From the NCBI GenBank assembly GCA_014529385.2, contig CM043967.1:82921778-82985777 (forward strand): a stretch of DNA of 64,000 nucleotides, given 5' to 3'. The position numbers were made by a program, and so were the translations under genes. Source of the stretch: Adiantum capillus-veneris (lineage: Eukaryota; Streptophyta; Polypodiopsida; Polypodiales; Pteridaceae). The notes beneath the pieces were generated by a model, which saw nothing but the letters and a program-made list of their open reading frames with translations, was not told the origin of the DNA and did no database searches. This document shows positions 1 through 12,141 of this stretch, in pieces (position 1 is the stretch's first letter; each line of letters starts with the position of its first letter).

Positions 1-1895
1 ATTCTGCCTCTCTTGCCTTGTGCCCCCTTGTGTCTTTGACTTCACCCTCCAACTCGACCACCAATAATTGTACCTGCATCTGCCTCTTCCCTACATTACC
101 AAACCACCATGGCCTTGTTGTGCCATTTCCAATTCTACTTGTGGGCAATCAGACAACCTTAAAGTCATCTTCCCTAGGCGATCGCTCCAGGATAACTTCT
201 CTAGGATGCTCTCTTGCCACCTTAACAACACAAAGAATAGGCCACCTTAACATCTCAATTATTCTTCTAGACTCTCTCGTCCCTGTGATCGCTCTAGGAC
301 AACTTCTCAAGAATGCTCTCTTCCCTGTTGAGGTTTCTTGGTGCTGATTGTGGACGACTTGCTCAAAGGTATAGAGTTCCAATGTACCATCATATAAACC
401 CTTGATCAAGCAATATATAGGGAGTTGATTGCAAATGATGCATGATCTACACTCTATTTGCAAGCTGGGAATTAAAAGTTGTTGCATGTAGACAATATAG
501 CCAAGCATGTATTGCATTGATCATGATCTTTTCAACCCACTTCTATAAAATTCTTATTTCTATGGACATCTTGTGACTTCTAATTTTCGATTCTCTTATG
601 GTTTGGGTGATTGATAACATGTATACACGTGCTTTGGGATCAATTTTTGACACAAAATACAAATACATTACTTGCCTTTGGGAGTGCTCAAAAAATGCTA
701 GTGTATCACATCCGTCCAAAAGGAGGGGTATTTTATTTTATAAATCTTTTTTTTTGGTAAAAAATTTACTTATAGAAGGGTATAAATTGAAAACTAGAAA
801 AAAACTAGTAAAACAAAGGGGGTATTTTATTGCCTCACAATTTGTAAGTACAAAGTTTTTTGATACCATTTGAATGCTTGTGATATAGATGTTGACTTAT
901 AGGTGCACTCCCACATACTTATTGATCAAAGCATTATGAAGCATGCATTTTTCTAATGGGCCGATCGTTTAAACAGCTAGAGAACAGGAGGTTGCATGAG
1001 GGTTGTTTGTTGCAAGGAGGTGCGGCCAATATCCAAGTAATGTGTAGGTCAAAGTCGTGAATGTCAAAGCTACAGCACAGATGGTCCAACATGTTGATCG
1101 ATCAAAAACATGGCCTATCTATGCATCCTCAAAGCTTGTGCTATGATTAAACTTGTTGACAAGGCTAAGATGAGATTTTGATTAGGGCTAGAGCAAAAGG
1201 AGTTTCAAGCAGAAGGAAGAAATCATAGGTCCAAGGATTGGGTTAAAACCGTGGAGATGAAAATGGAGACTGATTTCACAAGCGGACCAATGGACACCAC
1301 GAGAAGCGGCATGGATCAAGGTGAGCCAATGGTGGAGGTGAAAAACTTTTTTCGGTCGAGAGGGCTATGGGTTTTGTGGCACCATGGAGTCTCTTTGTAA
1401 TAACCAGTGGGCCTTTGCTATGAGACGGCAAAGTACGGGCAATAGTAGTAGCAAAAACGAGTGCAATCACATGTACGTGTGCTCTATCATTTCATGAAAG
1501 GTTTTGGACAACAATGGGCATATTGAGATGACTGATTCGGGAGTGACTGTGTGGCCCCATGGTGAGAAGATGTCCTCTTTACATTACTTATGCATTTGGT
1601 ACTATGGCTTTCACTCTTCTTCCATGGTGTCTCTACAACAACCTCCAAGGAAGTAGTTAAAGGGGCAACTTTTGGAGCCGTTGGAAAGGGGGAAGGGGAT
1701 ACACACCTTGAACACACAATGTGTGCCTCTCTACAGCCCAAGGTAAACACAACATCCCTAAACACTAGTTTTCACCTTTGAGATCAAGACAAAATCACTT
1801 GCACACACTTGTTTTAATACATCGCTGCACACACATGCTTCTTGGGAAGCACATATCACACATGCAACACGTCTATTCCCCACCGCAAACACATA

Positions 1896-1900
<5 letters not shown>
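1..1900. other. Anonymous plant intergenic DNA
   Basis: No gene is recognised here. Open frames on both strands are short, lack known motifs and are not continued in any frame. One weak structure is visible: a segment at about 179-227 beginning GATCGCTCCAGGA recurs at about 287-335 with several changes, a diverged ~108-bp direct duplication. The rest is mixed AT-rich sequence with poly-T runs around 745-755. It could be decayed transposon sequence, but nothing shows which family. Confidence 0.5.

Positions 1901-1970
<70 letters not shown>
1901..1970. repeat. (CT)35 microsatellite
   Basis: This is an uninterrupted CT dinucleotide run of 70 bases, read as GA on the other strand. Long Ser-Leu or Arg-Glu open frames crossing it are artefacts of the repeat. 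Confidence 0.97.
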
Positions 1971-1974
<4 letters not shown>

Positions 1975-3610
1975 ATGCACGGACCTTGGTTCGGGGTTGC
2001 ACTCAACCCCACACCGACATCGGCAACACTAGGCGAAGCACAAGAGCATAAAAGAAAAGAGGGGGAGCGGGGAATTGACACCAAGAGAGGGGGGGGGGGG
2101 AGGGAGAGGGGATGGAAAATTTCTCCTTGCAAAATCTACAAATCTAGCATGGCTTACACAGAGCAAACCTTCTCTTCACCTGCTCCAAAAAACTCCTTGG
2201 CAAAAAAGCCCTTTACAACTCTTTAAAAAACCCTCTTATAGGGAACTCTTCTCCCAAAAAAACAAAAAAAGGTGGGGTTTTTTTTGCTCGTGCAGCTCAA
2301 GGGAGCCTCTTTTTTGAATTGGGGCCCCATTCCACACATTTGGGCATACCATTTTAGTACACATGCTAGGGGACCGACACCTCAACATTCCCTCTCACTT
2401 CTCACATGTGAATCAACTACTTGAGCTCTTGGGGGATTCCACGACGTCGTCACAACCCCTAAGCTCCTCTTTACCTTAAATAAAACATTTGGCCCATTTG
2501 CGGGTGGTGTGGGAACAACCCTACCACGTCAGCACGACAATGCCGCTAGAAGGCTTGCATCGTCATTGAACGCCAACACAGAGCCATCTTTTCCAGCCAA
2601 AATCGCCGCCAAGCACCCCCACATGGCTGCCGGCCTGCTCATGCAGCACGTGGATGAGCCATGGCCACTAGAGCAAGGGAGCACTCTCTCTCTCCCCCAA
2701 GTGATACTTCAAGTGAGGACACGCCCTAAGACTTATACTTCACACCTCAGAACTCTGATCTTATACATGGGACTATGAATGGGCCACGTGGTAGCATGAG
2801 AGCAACTGGCCTTCAAAAACCCCCATTGCCACCACATAAACTTCAAAAGAATGGTTCTTTTGTCCCAAATTTGATGCCCTGCCATCTGATGCTCTCTGAT
2901 GCGGTGATCAAGCCATAAACTCCCACCAAAACCAAATTTTTGACTTTGATGTCCACAAATCATGCCACTTTTTAACTTTGCCTGGCGTGCCATCCAAGGC
3001 CACAAAAAATTGAAAAAACCACCTAGCAGCTTTTCACCATCCTCCCACTGCATCATATTTCAGGCCAACGTATCTCGCTTCCCGGGAATCGGATGAATGA
3101 GCCATAAAATCTTGTCAACCCCACACAGTTCTCACTACCTTTTGGAAACTACTTGAGGCTAAAAAAATCTCCAGTTGGCACGCCTTTTAGTGCAACCAAC
3201 TTGGCACACACCCGACCCTGGGTAAACCTTCCATCGACCATAACTTGCATTGTAGAGCTTTGATTGACAATTTGGAAAGACTAGCATGCTCCACAACTTG
3301 AGTTCTTCAACCCTATCCACTGACATCAACTATGGCCATTTGTCCCTGTCTAATATGTTGTTGGGAATTTGCAAAACCTTCTAGATTGAAACTATCATAA
3401 TTTTGGCACGGGAGCTCCGTTTGAGGAGCCGTCTAGACTGGCTTCTAGAGCATCTCAAACACTACATTTCCAAGTATAAGCTTGACACTTTAAACACCTA
3501 CAAGTGACTTTGCAATTTCCATGTGACTTGGTTATCAACCGCCTCTCATCCATTGTCTAGCATTCATGGCAGGTTTTGCACCAATAGTGCACATCACGTA
3601 CTTCTGAAGG
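1971..3610. other. Anonymous sequence up to copia element A
   Basis: No gene is recognised. It includes a 12-base G run at 2089-2100 and short poly-T/poly-A runs near 2220-2290. The stretch 2380-3600 has a composition like plant LTR or leader DNA, but no second copy is present in the window. It ends at the 5' LTR of element A. Confidence 0.45.
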
Positions 3611-3835
3611 TGTTACCATATACATGTGGTAGTGATGTGTGTGAACACACTAGGACCGCCGGGGCATTTTTTCCCTCTTTAGGAGGTTTTTTCCCCCGTG
3701 CATTGTATATACGCCCATCACTCTAGGGCTATCCATCGTTCCATTGCACACTAAGTAACACACTCTCTATTGTGTGCCTTGAGCTTCCTTTGTCTTCTCC
3801 AAGCTGTGTGTTTCTCTGCAACCCTAATTCCAACA
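3611..3835 (+). repeat. 5' LTR of copia element A
   Basis: This 225-bp repeat begins TGTTACCATATAC and ends AATTCCAACA; the near-identical partner lies at 8544-8770. A TATA-like TGTATATAC sits at about 3704-3712 and is the likely promoter core for the element transcript. Confidence 0.95.
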
Positions 3836-3837
3836 AT

Positions 3838-3849
3838 TGGTATCAGAGC
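3838..3849 (+). other. Primer-binding site, initiator tRNA-Met
   Basis: TGGTATCAGAGC lies two bases after the 5' LTR. This is the standard plant copia primer site, complementary to the 3' end of initiator methionine tRNA. Confidence 0.93.
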
Positions 3850-4197
3850 AGGTCACATCCTCCCGGGCTTAGTCCCCAGCTGCTCCAGCACACGCCTGCT
3901 CACTTTCTCCGCTTTCAGTGAGCTTTGGCGAGCGTTCGCAGGTCGACAAAAATTTTGGGTGTACTCGAAGAGCTCAGTCTGCTCAGAATTTTGATTTGGG
4001 CTCATTTCGGCCTCCGTTTCCACTACAGGCAGTACTGCATACGCTATTTCGTCATTTTGTGCAGAATTTCTGTCAGTGCCGTTTTTTGCATAACATGTGC
4101 CTTATAGTCTTCTACGGTTTGTGCTATATAACACAGGTTGTTCCCGCTCCGTTTCTCCTATTTTCGGGCAGTTTTCACATCAGGTGCAACATTTACC

Positions 4198-7100
4198 ATG
4201 GCTGACAACAACAACACAGATGTGTTCAAGATGTTTGCTGCTGAGGAAAGGTTGCATGGGGACAACTACCCTATGTGGGCTTATATGATGCAACATGTTC
4301 TTGTGTCAAAGGGAGTCTGGAACATTGTGCAGGGCATTGATGTACGTCCTGGTTCTGAGGATGTAGGCGATGCTGAGGATGTTGCAGGTCTTGCTGCAAG
4401 GATTGCAGCTGTTAGAGTTGTTTTGCCTACGGCAGAACAAGCTCGTTGGGATGTTAAGGATGCACAGGCTCATGCATTGATTGCGTTGTCTGTGAAGCAC
4501 ACCATTGTTCCTCTCATCTGTTCAACAAAATCTGCAAAACAGGCTTGGGATATTTTAGCAGGTCTTTATGCAAGCCGCAATGAGGCTAAAATTGCTTTGC
4601 TGCGTAAAGAGCTGGAGTCGAAGATTATGCATGAGGAAGATGATATGGACACTTTCCTTGCTAGTGTCAAGGATATCAATGAGCAGCTTATTTCTGCAGG
4701 TGAAGTCATTTCAGACAGTTCCCTTGTGCAAACTGTTCTTGATGCCTTACCAAATTCCTACCAGACTTTTGCTAGTACTTGGAGACTTATGACCCAAGGA
4801 AATCCTGAAGTTGTCAAGTTTGATGCATTATGCACATTGCTGTTGCAAGAGTCACTTTCCAGAAAAAACAAGACTAGGCAGCGTGCAGTTGAACAGGCTT
4901 TCATTGCTTCTCAAAGAAAGGGTGGTAACAGTAATGCAACCACTTCTTATGGTTCTCCTGCAAGTGGAAAAAATTATGTTCCTAATGCTTCTGCTGACAG
5001 CACTTCGTCTGGCAATTCTGGTGATAAGGGCAAAAAGAAGATGTGTTGCCATTATTGTAAAGCCAATGATCACTTGATCAAGTCGTGTCCTAAGTTGAAG
5101 GCCAAAGAGGCCAAGAAGAAAGAGGGTGGTTCCACTGCAAATGCTGGTTCCACTACAAATTCAGCCATTGTTGAGTCTTCTGTGAAAGGAGACTGTAATG
5201 CTGATGTTGATGCAGAATGGGATTTTAGCGCAGAGTGCACTTACAATCCTGTTGTCCATGATGCATGCTTGTCAGTTGCTGCAGATTCACATGTGTGGTA
5301 TTTTGACAGTGGTGCTACAAAGCACATTACCTCACATTGTGAATTGTTTACCTCTCTTGAGTCTGTCCCTCATGGGAATTCAGTCACTTGTGCCAACAAC
5401 GCCTCTTATCCAGTTCAGGGAGTTGGAAAGATTGTGCTCACTGCTGCTAATGGCAGTTCCTTCACACTTGTTGATGCACTTTATGTACCTGGGATCAAGA
5501 AGAATCTCTTGTCTGTATCCGCACTTGCTAGACTTGGACTTGTAGTCAAATTTGTGGATGACAGATGTACAGTTCATGATCTCAGTTTTGGTGATGAAAT
5601 TGTTGCATCTAGCCTTTTGTGCCGTGGGCTGTATAAGCTCACTTTGTATGACAAGTGTGGACAAAATTTTGCAAATGCTGTTGCAGATTCAAGGGCTATT
5701 TTAGATGCAAAACTTTGGCATGCACGTTTTGGTCATCTGAATTTTGCGAGTTTGCTACGTTTGCAGAAATATGATATGGTTGCTTCTTTGCCACCTCTTG
5801 AAGCACCTGTCAAACATGTTTGTGAAGGTTGTATTTTGGGTAAGATGCAGCGTTCTAAATTTCCAAAGGATGGTTCAGTTCGGGCCACATGCAGGTTGCA
5901 GCTTGTGCATAGTGATGTTTGTGGGCCCATGCAAACTCCGTCCTTGGGAAATTGCCTGTACTTCGTGACGTTCATTGATGATTACTCTAGGCATGCATGG
6001 GTATTTCCACTTAAAGCAAAGTCCGAAGTTTTTATGTGCTTCAAACAATTTCTGGCTATGGCTAAAAATGTCTCGAAATGTACTATGGACACCCTCCATT
6101 CCGATCGAGGGGGGGAGTATATGTCTCATGAATTTAATGCATTTCTGGCTAGTCGTGGGATAAAACACCAATGTACAGTGCCTTATACACCTCAGCAAAA
6201 TGGTGTTGCTGAGAGGAAAAACAGGTCACTTACGGAAATGGCACGATGTATGGTCAAAAGTCAAGCTTTGCGGCATTCTTTTTGGCTTGAGGCCATTATG
6301 TGTGCCACTTATGTACTTAACAGGTGTCCTACGAAAGCTTTGCAGTCTATTACTCCATATGAAGCATGGCATGATAGAAAACCTTCTATTGAGCACATGC
6401 GTGTTTTTGGCTGTTTGGCATATGCTTTGGTGCCACAAGTGCATCGCAGAAAATTGGATGATAAGGCTGTCAAATGTATTTTTGTTGGTTATAGTGCTGA
6501 AAGAAAAGGTTACAGGTTGTATCATCCGCAGACAAAACGTATTCTGGTTTCTCGGGATGTAGTGTTTGTGGAAGATTCTGTTCAGCCCTTGCTGTCATGT
6601 ACTAGAGACAGTAATGTAAGCTCACAGGACATTTATGACACTTTGTTGCCTCTTTTCAGTGGTGGAAATACGAATGTAAGTTCCAATGAGGCAAATGTAC
6701 AGCCTATGGGGGTTTCTGAAAATGTTTTAGATCAGCCTATTACTGATGCAGATGTACATGATGTACTTGATGAGGAAAGGGCTGAAAATGAGCAGGCTAG
6801 AGGTATGCCAAAATGGCTGGTGCACACTTTGCGTGACAGTAAATTGGATGCACCTTTGTCTAGTCGTACTCGTTCAGGCTCTCGCCATGCATCTTATGCA
6901 TCAGATTGTTATGCTTTGGCTATGTCTAGTTTACATGATGTTGAGGAGCCTCTATCTTTTGATGAAGCACAGAATTCAGAAAATTGGATGGCTGCCATGC
7001 AATCAGAATATGTTGCACTTATAGAGAATGACACATGGACTTTATGTGATTTGCCTCCTGGAAAAAAGGCCATTGGTACGAAGTGGGTTTACAAGTTGAA

Positions 7101-8468
7101 ACGCAAGCCGGATGGTGAGATCGATCGCCATAAGGCTCAACTTGTTGCAAAGGGTTATGCACAGCAAAAAGGAATAGATTATGAAGAGACTTTTGCTCCC
7201 ACTTATCGTATGACTACTGTGCGTTTTCTATGTGCATTGGCAACTCATTTTGGTTGGGATATACATCAATCAGACATTGTTACTGCTTTCTTGAATGGTG
7301 ACATATTTGAGGAAGTTTATGTAACGCAGCCTCGCGGTTTTGTCATAAAAGGACAAGAGGACAAAGTGTGCAGATGTAACAAGGCTTTGTATGGGTTGAA
7401 GCAATCTCCTCGTGCTTGGTATGAGAAAGCTGACACTCATTTGGTCAAACAAGGCTTTCGTAACAGTCCAACAGAAAGCACATTGTATGTAAAGCGTGAG
7501 GGTGATGTACTTCTCATTGTGGTTCTTTATGTTGATGATTTGCTGATCACTGGACCAAATGAGAGACATATTGCTGAATTTAAGGCTGATTTGAATGCTA
7601 CTTTCAAGATGAAAGATTTGGGGCTGTTGCATCATTATTTGGGTATACAGTTTAAGCAGTGTGATGGTGGTATTGCCTTGTGTCAGAAAAGTTACATAGA
7701 GACATTGCTATGTAAGTTTGGACTTGAGGATTGCAAACCTATTGCCACTCCCATGGAAACAGGTTTGAAGTTGAGTCTACATGATGTTGGTGATCCTGCT
7801 GATGTCACTCTTTACCAAACTGTTGTTGGCTGCCTCATTTATGTATGCAACATGAGGCCGGATATTCAGTTTGCAGTCTCACAGGTCAGCAGATTTATGC
7901 ATAGCCCAGGGTCTAAGCGTTGGCAGGCTGTCAAGAGAATTTTCCGCTACCTTAGTGGCACTTTACATCTTGGCTTGTTTCATTGCCGCCATACTTACAT
8001 GCTTTTTCGGACTCAGATTGGGCTGGTTGTTTTGACACGCGAGTGTCCACAAGTGGTTTTTGTTTCATGCTTGGTAGTTCATGTATATCATGGTTGAGCA
8101 AGAAGCAACCTACTGTGGCCACTTCGAGTTGTGAGGCTGAGTACAGGGCAGTCTTCACAGCTACGGTTGAGTGTGTATGGCTCAGACGCCTTATGGCTGA
8201 TTTGGGTGTTGGACAGAACACTGCCAACACTATCTACATTGACAGTCAGAGTGCATTGGTAGTTGCGAGGAACCCAGTTTTTCATGCTCGCACAAAGCAC
8301 ATTGAGGTGCATTACCACTATGTTAGGGAGAGGCTCTCAGCAAGAGAGACCAGCTTGGCTTATGTGCCAACACAGGACAACCTTGCAGATCTTTTCACAA
8401 AGGCTTTGTCTCGTGAGAAGCTTGAAGCTTTTCACAAAGCTTTGGGCTTACTCCCCTTTGTGGACTGA
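4198..8468 (+). pseudogene. Copia gag-pol polyprotein, one frameshift
   Basis: The chosen start is the ATG at 4198 in good context (ACCATGG); the frame stays open further upstream but has no better start. Visible in order: Gag with a CCHC knuckle (CHYC...H...C, residues about 284-298); retropepsin with DSGA near residue 370; the GAG-pre-integrase His/Cys region near 508; integrase core with HSD near 571, SDRGGEY near 635 and the Glu of NGVAERK near 672; and reverse transcriptase with YVDD near 1111. The frame ends at 8097. The RNase H domain (SDSDWAG, later SCEAEY) continues in another frame at about 7983-8468. One single-base class frameshift near 7980-8005 therefore separates RNase H. Length and order otherwise match a full copia polyprotein. 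Confidence 0.94.
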
Positions 8469-8533
8469 TCCTGTCCTCAGGGCATGGCACTTCCCTTTAC
8501 TCATGTGCCAGCTCTCGTTCACCGCATCACTCC

Positions 8534-8541
8534 AGGGGGGA
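8534..8541 (+). other. Polypurine tract of element A
   Basis: AGGGGGGA lies two bases before the 3' LTR at 8544. It is the expected primer site for plus-strand DNA synthesis in an LTR element of this orientation. Confidence 0.85.
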
Positions 8542-8543
8542 TT

Positions 8544-8770
8544 TGTTACCATATACATGTGGTAGTGATGTGTGTGAACACACTAGGACCGCCGGGGCAT
8601 TTTTTCCCTCTTTAGGAGGTTTTTTCCCCCGTGCATTCTATATACGCCCATCACTCTAGGGCTATCCATCTTTCCATTGCACACTAAGTAACACACTCTC
8701 TATTGTGTGCCTTGAGCTTCCTTCGTCTTCTCCAAGCTGTGTGTGTTTCTCTGCAACCCTAATTCCAACA
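8544..8770 (+). repeat. 3' LTR of copia element A
   Basis: This 227-bp copy of the 3611-3835 repeat has the same TG...CA ends. By eye it differs at three positions and by an extra GT in the GTGTGTGTTT run. Confidence 0.95.
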
Positions 8771-9085
8771 GAATGCCACCAAAACCCTGCTCTTAAAATT
8801 CTAAACAAAGCCTGATCTTTAGCTTGATGCCCACTTTCTTTATGGCACTGCTACAACACCATGCCGATTTCCTCTTTGTAAATCACCCTCTACAATACTT
8901 TATCACGTCCATAGACCATCAGATCCTCCCCTATCAATGTGAACTTACAAGATTTTTGTACTATCCTCCTTTTCTACAGCTTGGACAAGATCTTTGGACA
9001 CTTACCCGGGCTTAAAAAATCTTCAATTTCCTTTAGGGTTTCATGACTTGGTTTCATGACCTATGCAACTGGTTGGGGCCACATA
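8771..9085. other. Sequence between element A and decayed gypsy H
   Basis: No coding motif is seen. It may be the remains of H downstream of its second RNase H domain, because no integrase is found for H, or it may be the DNA into which A inserted. Confidence 0.4.
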
Positions 9086-9776
9086 TTAACTTGTAACATG
9101 TACCTGTACTTTCTTGCTTGCAAGACGATCTGCCTCTTGGTTTTGCTCTCTTTTGATATGCTTGAATTGAACCTCTTCAAAAAACTTTAATAAATTCTTA
9201 ATGGCGTAAAACCAATGCTTCAATGAATCCCGTTTTACCTGCCATTGGCATAGCAAGTGCTTGATGACCAACAAAGTATCACCTTTTACCACCAACTTAG
9301 AAATGTCAAACTCCACACACTGCTTCAATCCCAAATGCAAAGTAAGATACTCCGCCTCATTGTTGGTATGAACGTCCTTCAAGTCGTAAGCCTTTGAAAA
9401 AATCACTTTTTTGCATGGATCCCGTATCACCACACCTCCTCGTGCTTTTTGCACCACCTCCTATACGCACCATCAAACCACATGGTAAAATCTCCCACCA
9501 AGTTAAGCTCCTCTTTGGCTTCATCCCATACCACCCTTGGATAGATTGGTAAATCAATGACCTTACTGACCAAAATATCCACTAAATGAGACCGACTTGT
9601 ATGGTCGATCTTGAACTCAAACTCAAATTCTTTAGCTCTATCACCCACTTCAAAATCTGCTTCCTTGGCTTCAAGTGTAACACCACTTTAGGCAACAAAT
9701 TGTTAGCCGTTAACACATAAAACTTTTGAACAATAAGATACACTTTGAACTTCCTGCAAGCAAAGACTAAATCCAT
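9086..9776 (-). pseudogene. Tandem RNase H fragments of element H
   Basis: The 9776-9582 frame matches the tail of the ordinary gypsy RNase H (CRKFKVYLIVQKFYVLTANN). The usual catalytic Asp-His neighbourhood reads TANN, a sign of degeneration. The 9457-9086 frame is a second RNase H of the RVT_3/archaeal type with NNEAEY, VKGDTLLVIK and NQEADRLA. It supplies three of the four acidic catalytic residues; the first (in FDGA) is preserved just upstream, in the 9648-9427 frame. No integrase follows. Confidence 0.8.
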
Positions 9777-9962
9777 GACCCACTACTCTGCTTTAGTGTA
9801 GGTCACCTCTCTAGGACTTATCACACTGCTTTCAAAGTAGATAGGCTTATAGCTCCTTCCTACCATGCAACACCGCTCCTATTGCCATGGTACCCATCAT
9901 CATGGCAACATAGAAATCATCCTCTCGACTTGAGGACACACCGTAGGTAGCTGACACAAAAT

Positions 9963-10885
9963 TTATTTCACTTTATCAAAGGCTTCTTGAGCTTCTTCAT
10001 CCCATTTAGAGCCTTGCACCTGTTGTGCCATCTTTTGAAGAGGATACGCATACTGGGACAATTTCCCAGAAAACCTTGATAGATACTTCAATTTGTGCAC
10101 AAATGATGCCAAACCTTGAGCACTAGAGGGAGGCTCCATTAGAACAAGAGCCTTAACCTTTTTTGGATCCACTTCAATCCCATTTTGCAACACCAAATGG
10201 CCTAGTAATTGCGCTCTAGGTTGTGCTAGCTTGCATTTCTTTGGGTTCAATTGACCTCCTTCTTCATCGAGCCTCTGAAAATATAGCCGCAACTTTGACA
10301 GGTGCTCTGCTCTTAAGCTATAACATCCTATATCGTCCATAAACACCTTGATGAACCTGCCCAAGTAGGGACCAAACACCTATTCATCCAATCTTGAAAA
10401 GTGGCGTAGGCATTTACCAACCCAAATGGCATCTTGCGGTAGGCAAAACATCCCCATTTTGTCTTCAACTGGTCTTCAAATGCAACCCCTATTTGAAAGT
10501 ACCCTGAAAACCCATCCATGATAGAGTACCTCTCATGGCCAACTACCTAATTTGGATCTCATCCTAAAACGGTATAGGATAATGGTTTCTCTTGGTTGCC
10601 GCATTCAATGGCTTATAGTCGACGCACACCCACCATTTCTCATTCTTCTTAGGAGTGATAATCACCAGGGAAACTCACTCACAGTCCTTCACGGGGTAAT
10701 TTTACATGCATCCACAATTGATTGATCTGCTGCCAAAGGGATTCCTTTTGAATTTCCCCTAATCTCCTTAGCTTCTTCGCTTTTGGCTTGTACCCTTCCT
10801 TGAGAACTATCTTGTGATCAACACCCTTTGCTCCCCACAAATCTTTATATCCCATCACAAACATATTTGGAAAGGAGGCACACAA
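9963..10885 (-). pseudogene. Reverse transcriptase fragments of element H
   Basis: Separate frames carry KLRRLGEIQKESL (10885-10679), MDGFSGYFQIGVAFEDQLKT and MPFGLVNAYATFQ (10519-10328), and FMDDIGCYS with the thumb region LLGHLVLQNGIEVDP (10379-9963). FMDD is the catalytic YxDD-type motif in a form often seen in gypsy elements. Frameshifts split the palm domain, so no active enzyme could be made. Confidence 0.85.
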
Positions 10886-10953
10886 TTGAACATAGCCTTC
10901 TTTCTCTTACCCAGTCAAATATTTTCTCAACATATTGGCTACCTCTTTTGCAC

Positions 10954-11801
10954 CTATGCCATGAACTTGCAGTTGCACTTCTTCTTTGCATGAGAGTCCT
11001 CCACGATGACACCAAACAAATCGGCATCAAAATTTAGCATATCATCTTTGCTCTCCTCTTCCTCTGTATCTATATAGCCCTCATCATAGTCCATCTCTGT
11101 CTTGTACTCATAGCTCATTGTTTCATCTTTGCCTTTTGCCGCCATAGGATGAAAACGATTCTCTTTGGTCTTCATGTCTAGCACCACCTGTCTTCCTCTC
11201 TCCTTATCGAGCAAGGTGAACACCCTACTTTCCTAATCTTGTTTAGCACCTATTGCAAGTAGCCATGGCCTACCCAAGATGATAGGGTAAATATCACCTG
11301 CTTTCATCACAAAGAAATCGATTAGGCACTCAATGCTCATCACTTTTACTCTTACATCCTGAGCCATGTCCAAAACATGTAGCTTTAGCATGGTTAGCCA
11401 TCCTCATGTGCACATTCAATTTGGCCATTGCTTTAACACCTGTTTTTCTCATTGCAGTTTTTGTCATGATGCAAACCTATGCTCCACCATCTATATAGGC
11501 CTGAACCTACATCCTCATTTTGATGGCAACATCCACCAAAGGAAGAACATCAGCTGGGCTACCCACGTAGTGCCATGTTTGCACTGCATGCACATCGCCT
11601 CGTGCTCACACTCATAGACCACTGTCTCCTCAGCTTAGGATTCAAAGCCAATAAATGACTAAAAGTTATATTAGATTTTTGGCCCTGCACATCACTTACC
11701 AGGTCATACTCGGGGTAGCTGCATCCTACTTGGAAGTTTGCTTGCTTGATCTTATGATACTTCCTCTTCTTGCTAGTTTTCTGCTTTCTACACTCATACA
11801 C
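10954..11801 (-). pseudogene. Protease region of element H, broken
   Basis: Three pieces align in order with the protease region of element G. The 11801-11559 frame has the pre-protease block ending SVSTRR. Minus-strand sequence near 11255-11345 reads CLIDFFVM...ILGRPWL, the C-terminal retropepsin loop. The 11223-10954 frame continues with the acidic linker that precedes reverse transcriptase. Stops and frameshifts separate all three. The catalytic Asp segment was not located, so the protease is at least disrupted. Confidence 0.7.
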
Positions 11802-11913
11802 TTTCTCTTTGCCTTTACGAGCTCTAGTTTCCTGCTCGATCTTTGTTACCTTTTAGCCCTAGCCCTTTTGTTGTCCAAAACTTTGACATTCTGCTTATCC
11901 ACTCCAATGACGT

Positions 11914-12111
11914 TTACCCTAGGGAATTCACTTCCATCCAGAGGATCTCGCTGCATAAGATTCTCGACCACCTAATCTCTTGGGCCATTAAACTATGCTT
12001 GGCCTCTTCCCCTACCAAACAACAGTAGATACCACCCCTTTCTCTCGACAGATGAGGGCAATCTGGTGCATAATGTCTTTCTTCTCCACAGTTATAGCAC
12101 GTGTCAGGCAA
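11914..12111 (-). pseudogene. Gag CCHC zinc knuckle of element H
   Basis: The motif CYNCGEERHYAPDC has exact CX2CX4HX4C spacing, the nucleocapsid RNA-binding knuckle of retroelement Gag. It lies just downstream of the capsid-like fragment in the same orientation, as expected. The frame ends after about 65 codons. Confidence 0.85.
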
Positions 12112-12141
12112 TGGCCTTGCCCTGCCCCTTTCTCCTCTTGG

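Larger units (their letters stand above)
3611..8770 (+). mobile_element. Ty1/copia LTR retrotransposon (element A)
   Basis: This is a 5.16-kb element with 5' LTR, tRNA-Met primer site, single gag-pol frame, polypurine tract and 3' LTR. The domain order Gag, protease, integrase, reverse transcriptase, RNase H defines Ty1/copia. LTRs run TG...CA and differ by about 3 substitutions and one 2-bp GT indel, so the insertion is fairly young. Flanks are GAAGG (3606-3610) and GAATG (8771-8775), a probable 5-bp target duplication with one mismatch. One frameshift near the RNase H domain makes the copy defective. The lineage within copia is not assigned. Confidence 0.95.

Noticed and set aside
18-517. 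109- and 122-codon frames at the window start
   Set aside because: They overlap on opposite strands, rest partly on a diverged internal duplication and show no domain.
1758-2051. Open frames of repeated Ser-Leu or Arg-Glu across CT/GA tracts (also at 20734-21127, 26695-27286, 31872-32114, 32872-33111, 48204-48538, 63466-63747)
   Set aside because: A dinucleotide repeat is open in every frame by itself; no flanking coding pattern supports these frames.
2733-3056. 107-codon minus frame with Trp-rich sequence
   Set aside because: No known motif, no continuation and no repeat copy; treated as chance.
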